From NCBI GenBank assembly GCA_938022165.1, contig CALIEI010000018.1, forward strand, positions 1 through 55,861: 55,861 nucleotides of DNA. Reading direction: 5' to 3'. How positions within the stretch are numbered: the first letter of the stretch is position 1; each line of letters opens with the position of its first letter. A program made the position numbers and the translations under genes. The notes below the pieces were generated by a model. The model was not told the origin of the DNA, ran no database searches, and was given only the letters and a program-made list of their open reading frames with translations. Source of the stretch: an uncultured Saprospiraceae bacterium (GTDB lineage Bacteria > Bacteroidota > Bacteroidia > Chitinophagales > Saprospiraceae). Shown here piece after piece: positions 53,781-55,861 of this stretch.

Positions 53781-55826
53781 TTGAACTGGAGACCAGTACC
53801 ACTCGTAAGGCCATTGTTATTTCTCATACTGGGGATTCTTTTAGGGTCGTATTTTCCAATTTTACCTATTGTATCGCTTGTATATTGCAGTCTATTTTTA
53901 CTTATAGTGCTAATCAGTTTTCAGGCCCGTCTATTTCCTATTCAACATAAAAAATACTTTGGTGCTTTGATTAGCGTAAGTTTTGTGTTTCTCGGATATG
54001 TATTAAGCAGTGGTTTAAATCCAGATCAAAATCCTGATCACCTTATTCATTATAATGGAGATCAGATCACGGCTATAGGTACTGTTTGTTCTTCGCCTAG
54101 TATAAAAAATAAAGTACAAGTTCAGATAAAGTTAACTTCAAGAAAAGAACAAGAACGATTTACCAAAACTGTTGGCAAGGTGCTCGCCTTTCTACCTATA
54201 AATAGTAAGAGTGCTGAATTGGTAAATGGTGATAAAATACTATTTAGAGGGAAGCTCACTCCTACTCAATCCAGCACTAATCCTTATAGTTTTGATTTTA
54301 AAAAATTCTATAGCAATAAAGGGGTTTATCATCAAGCTCAAATAGAAAGTTGGGAATATCTTGCAAAGAATAATGGGTTATATAGAAAAATTGCGAATCA
54401 GCGTAAAGTGCTACTGAATATTTTAGCAACTCATCTGCCCACTGAGAATGAATATGCGGTTGGGGCAGCATTATGCTTGGGTAGTAAGGAAGCACTTAAT
54501 GATGAATTGAAAAATGAATATGCAAGTACGGGCGCAATGCACGTATTGGCCATTTCAGGTTTGCATGTAGGCATTATTAATGTCTTTCTATTCACTATAT
54601 TCTCTTTGTTTAAAACTAGAGACAAGGTCTGGTTATTTGTAAAAATAGTTGCTACTATTTCTCTATTGTGGTTTTATGCCCTTTTTACGGGTGGCAGTCC
54701 TTCTGTACTGAGAGCTGCCTTGATGTTTTCTTTCGTTACAGTAGCTATTTATTTAAAGAGTTATGTTACTATTTACAACACGCTATCGGCAGCGGCCATG
54801 TGTATGTTGATTTACGATCCAAACTTAATTTTTGATGTAGGTTTTCAGCTTTCCTATACTGCGGTACTAGGAATAGTATATTTTCAACCCAGAATATATG
54901 AATGGCTGTATTTTGAAAATAGAGCTTTGGATTATATTTGGAAAATTTCAGCCGTTGGTATTGCCGCACAGTTAGCGACTTTCCCGATAGGCCTCTATTA
55001 TTTTCATCATCTCCCCTTCTTATTTGTGCTTACTGGATTTTTTGTAGTGCCTTTAGCATATTTAATCATTAGTACTTGCATGATCTTATTTGCCGTTCAA
55101 GCTGTGTCTACTGGTCTAGCCTACTGGATTGGCAAGGTGCTCTATGGCCTAATTTGGTTTAATAATTCATTGATTCACTTCATCTCAGAACTTGGGAAAG
55201 GGCTGGAGCAATACTTCTTTATTGGTTTGCTGGGTTTATTCATTTTGTATTTATCCATATTCATTTGGGATAGATATTTCAAATTGGGTGAGTTGAAATC
55301 ACTTTTCATCGGACTTGCCATCTTGCTATTGTTAAGCGCATCCGGAACGATTCAGAATATCATTCAAAAAGATACTGGGTTCCTTTGCATCTACCAAATA
55401 GGTAATGAAAGATTGATAGACTTGGGTATTGCATCAGAAAGGGCAACGATTACAAGTTTAATTCCTGACAGTAAAAAAGTAAAATACGCTTCTGAAAACC
55501 TACGCAAATTTCACGGTGTTTTTGATTTTGCAAAACAGCCGAAGCATATTCAAAGTAAAGCACAGGTAAAACTAGTTGGTGATAAGCGAGTAGCCGTGCT
55601 AACAGATGATTCTTTACCCGACAAAGAAGTTGACGTCGACTACTTAGTCTTGAGTGACAACTATATTGACATTCAAAAGGCCTTAAGTGTTTTTGATTTT
55701 GAACAACTAATTATTGACGGCAATATTTCCAATGCCACTAAAAATGTTTGGATTGATGAATTGGTAGATCAAAATATTGCCTTCCACGATGTCAAAAAAG
55801 ATGGTGCTTTTTACAGAGTGTTCTGA
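53781..55826 (+). CDS. comEC: ComEC/Rec2-family DNA-uptake channel
   Basis: Membrane channel through which single-stranded DNA enters during transformation. The N-terminal DUF4131 region follows two helices; the competence domain has GAALCLGSKEALNDELKNEYASTGAMHVLAISGLHVGI, and FDVGFQLSYTAVLGIV is a core motif. The C-terminal MBL part is short (about 150 residues) and lacks an HxHxDH motif, as in other Bacteroidota. Start TTG at 53781 (MNWRPVPLVRPLLF) is supported by the position of the first helix. No other competence genes are present. Confidence 0.92.
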   Translation: MNWRPVPLVRPLLFLILGILLGSYFPILPIVSLVYCSLFLLIVLISFQARLFPIQHKKYFGALISVSFVFLGYVLSSGLNPDQNPDHLIHYNGDQITAIGTVCSSPSIKNKVQVQIKLTSRKEQERFTKTVGKVLAFLPINSKSAELVNGDKILFRGKLTPTQSSTNPYSFDFKKFYSNKGVYHQAQIESWEYLAKNNGLYRKIANQRKVLLNILATHLPTENEYAVGAALCLGSKEALNDELKNEYASTGAMHVLAISGLHVGIINVFLFTIFSLFKTRDKVWLFVKIVATISLLWFYALFTGGSPSVLRAALMFSFVTVAIYLKSYVTIYNTLSAAAMCMLIYDPNLIFDVGFQLSYTAVLGIVYFQPRIYEWLYFENRALDYIWKISAVGIAAQLATFPIGLYYFHHLPFLFVLTGFFVVPLAYLIISTCMILFAVQAVSTGLAYWIGKVLYGLIWFNNSLIHFISELGKGLEQYFFIGLLGLFILYLSIFIWDRYFKLGELKSLFIGLAILLLLSASGTIQNIIQKDTGFLCIYQIGNERLIDLGIASERATITSLIPDSKKVKYASENLRKFHGVFDFAKQPKHIQSKAQVKLVGDKRVAVLTDDSLPDKEVDVDYLVLSDNYIDIQKALSVFDFEQLIIDGNISNATKNVWIDELVDQNIAFHDVKKDGAFYRVF

Positions 55827-55861
55827 GATGAGCTGAGTTGACTATTACTAATATCTACTTC

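Overview
The window is a low-GC chromosomal segment from a member of the Bacteroidota, possibly near the Saprospiria; the class is my inference and the phylum is much firmer. Evidence for the phylum: the promoter element TAnnTTTG occurs before many genes, there is no Shine-Dalgarno habit, and the gene content includes a PorP/SprF protein, two DUF6089 outer membrane proteins, a hybrid two-component system of the HTCS type, DUF3667, a zinc-less sirtuin, a PorP-era secretion background, a CRTAC1-type FG-GAP lipoprotein and a ComEC with the Bacteroidota layout. No rRNA, tRNA, CRISPR array, prophage or complete insertion sequence was seen.

Layout. 1-7 kb: tail of an unknown gene, an RsmB-like RNA methyltransferase, an MBL hydrolase, a QEGLA-motif metallopeptidase, an orphan membrane protein and an AGCS alanine/glycine symporter. 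7-8 kb: an AbiEi-like antitoxin with a perfect operator palindrome, followed by an AbiEii toxin cut off after about 64 residues. 8-18 kb: MnmC2-like FAD oxidoreductase, YjbR protein, sirtuin, DUF3667 protein, Mrr-type restriction endonuclease, PorP/SprF, a coiled-coil secreted protein, acyl-CoA carboxylase beta chain and an aminotransferase. 18-27 kb: a 1358-residue hybrid sensor/regulator, a small membrane protein, a beta-barrel protein, an oligopeptidase B lipoprotein and an ankyrin protein. 27-37 kb: MscS channel, glycosyltransferase overlapping recQ, two DUF6089 paralogues, a subtilase, a DciA-like/recF pair and pdhA.

38-43 kb is the most unusual part: four same-strand genes encoding an OmpA-domain membrane protein, a 717-residue membrane-anchored rod made of VEVIKEVEKIVEK-type repeats with a helix-hairpin-helix tail, and two proteins each with two proprotein-convertase P domains and a related tail. 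Three of the four share the tail and none of the P-domain proteins has a signal peptide or protease domain. I propose this as a candidate uncharacterised envelope-to-cytoplasm scaffold.

43-55.9 kb: a large FG-GAP/ASPIC lipoprotein, a TPR membrane protein, ribH followed by an MBL hydrolase and an HsdR_N-like protein in an overlapping operon, a threonine-to-glycine pair (SDR threonine dehydrogenase and kbl), a small lipoprotein and comEC.

Between the genes lie several repeat classes: two 133-bp MITE-like elements with matching ends, a set of GC-rich hairpin islands (two of which clearly share a 32-nt core), and a 13-unit, 8-nt tandem array. Terminators are hairpin/T-tract structures and are listed individually.
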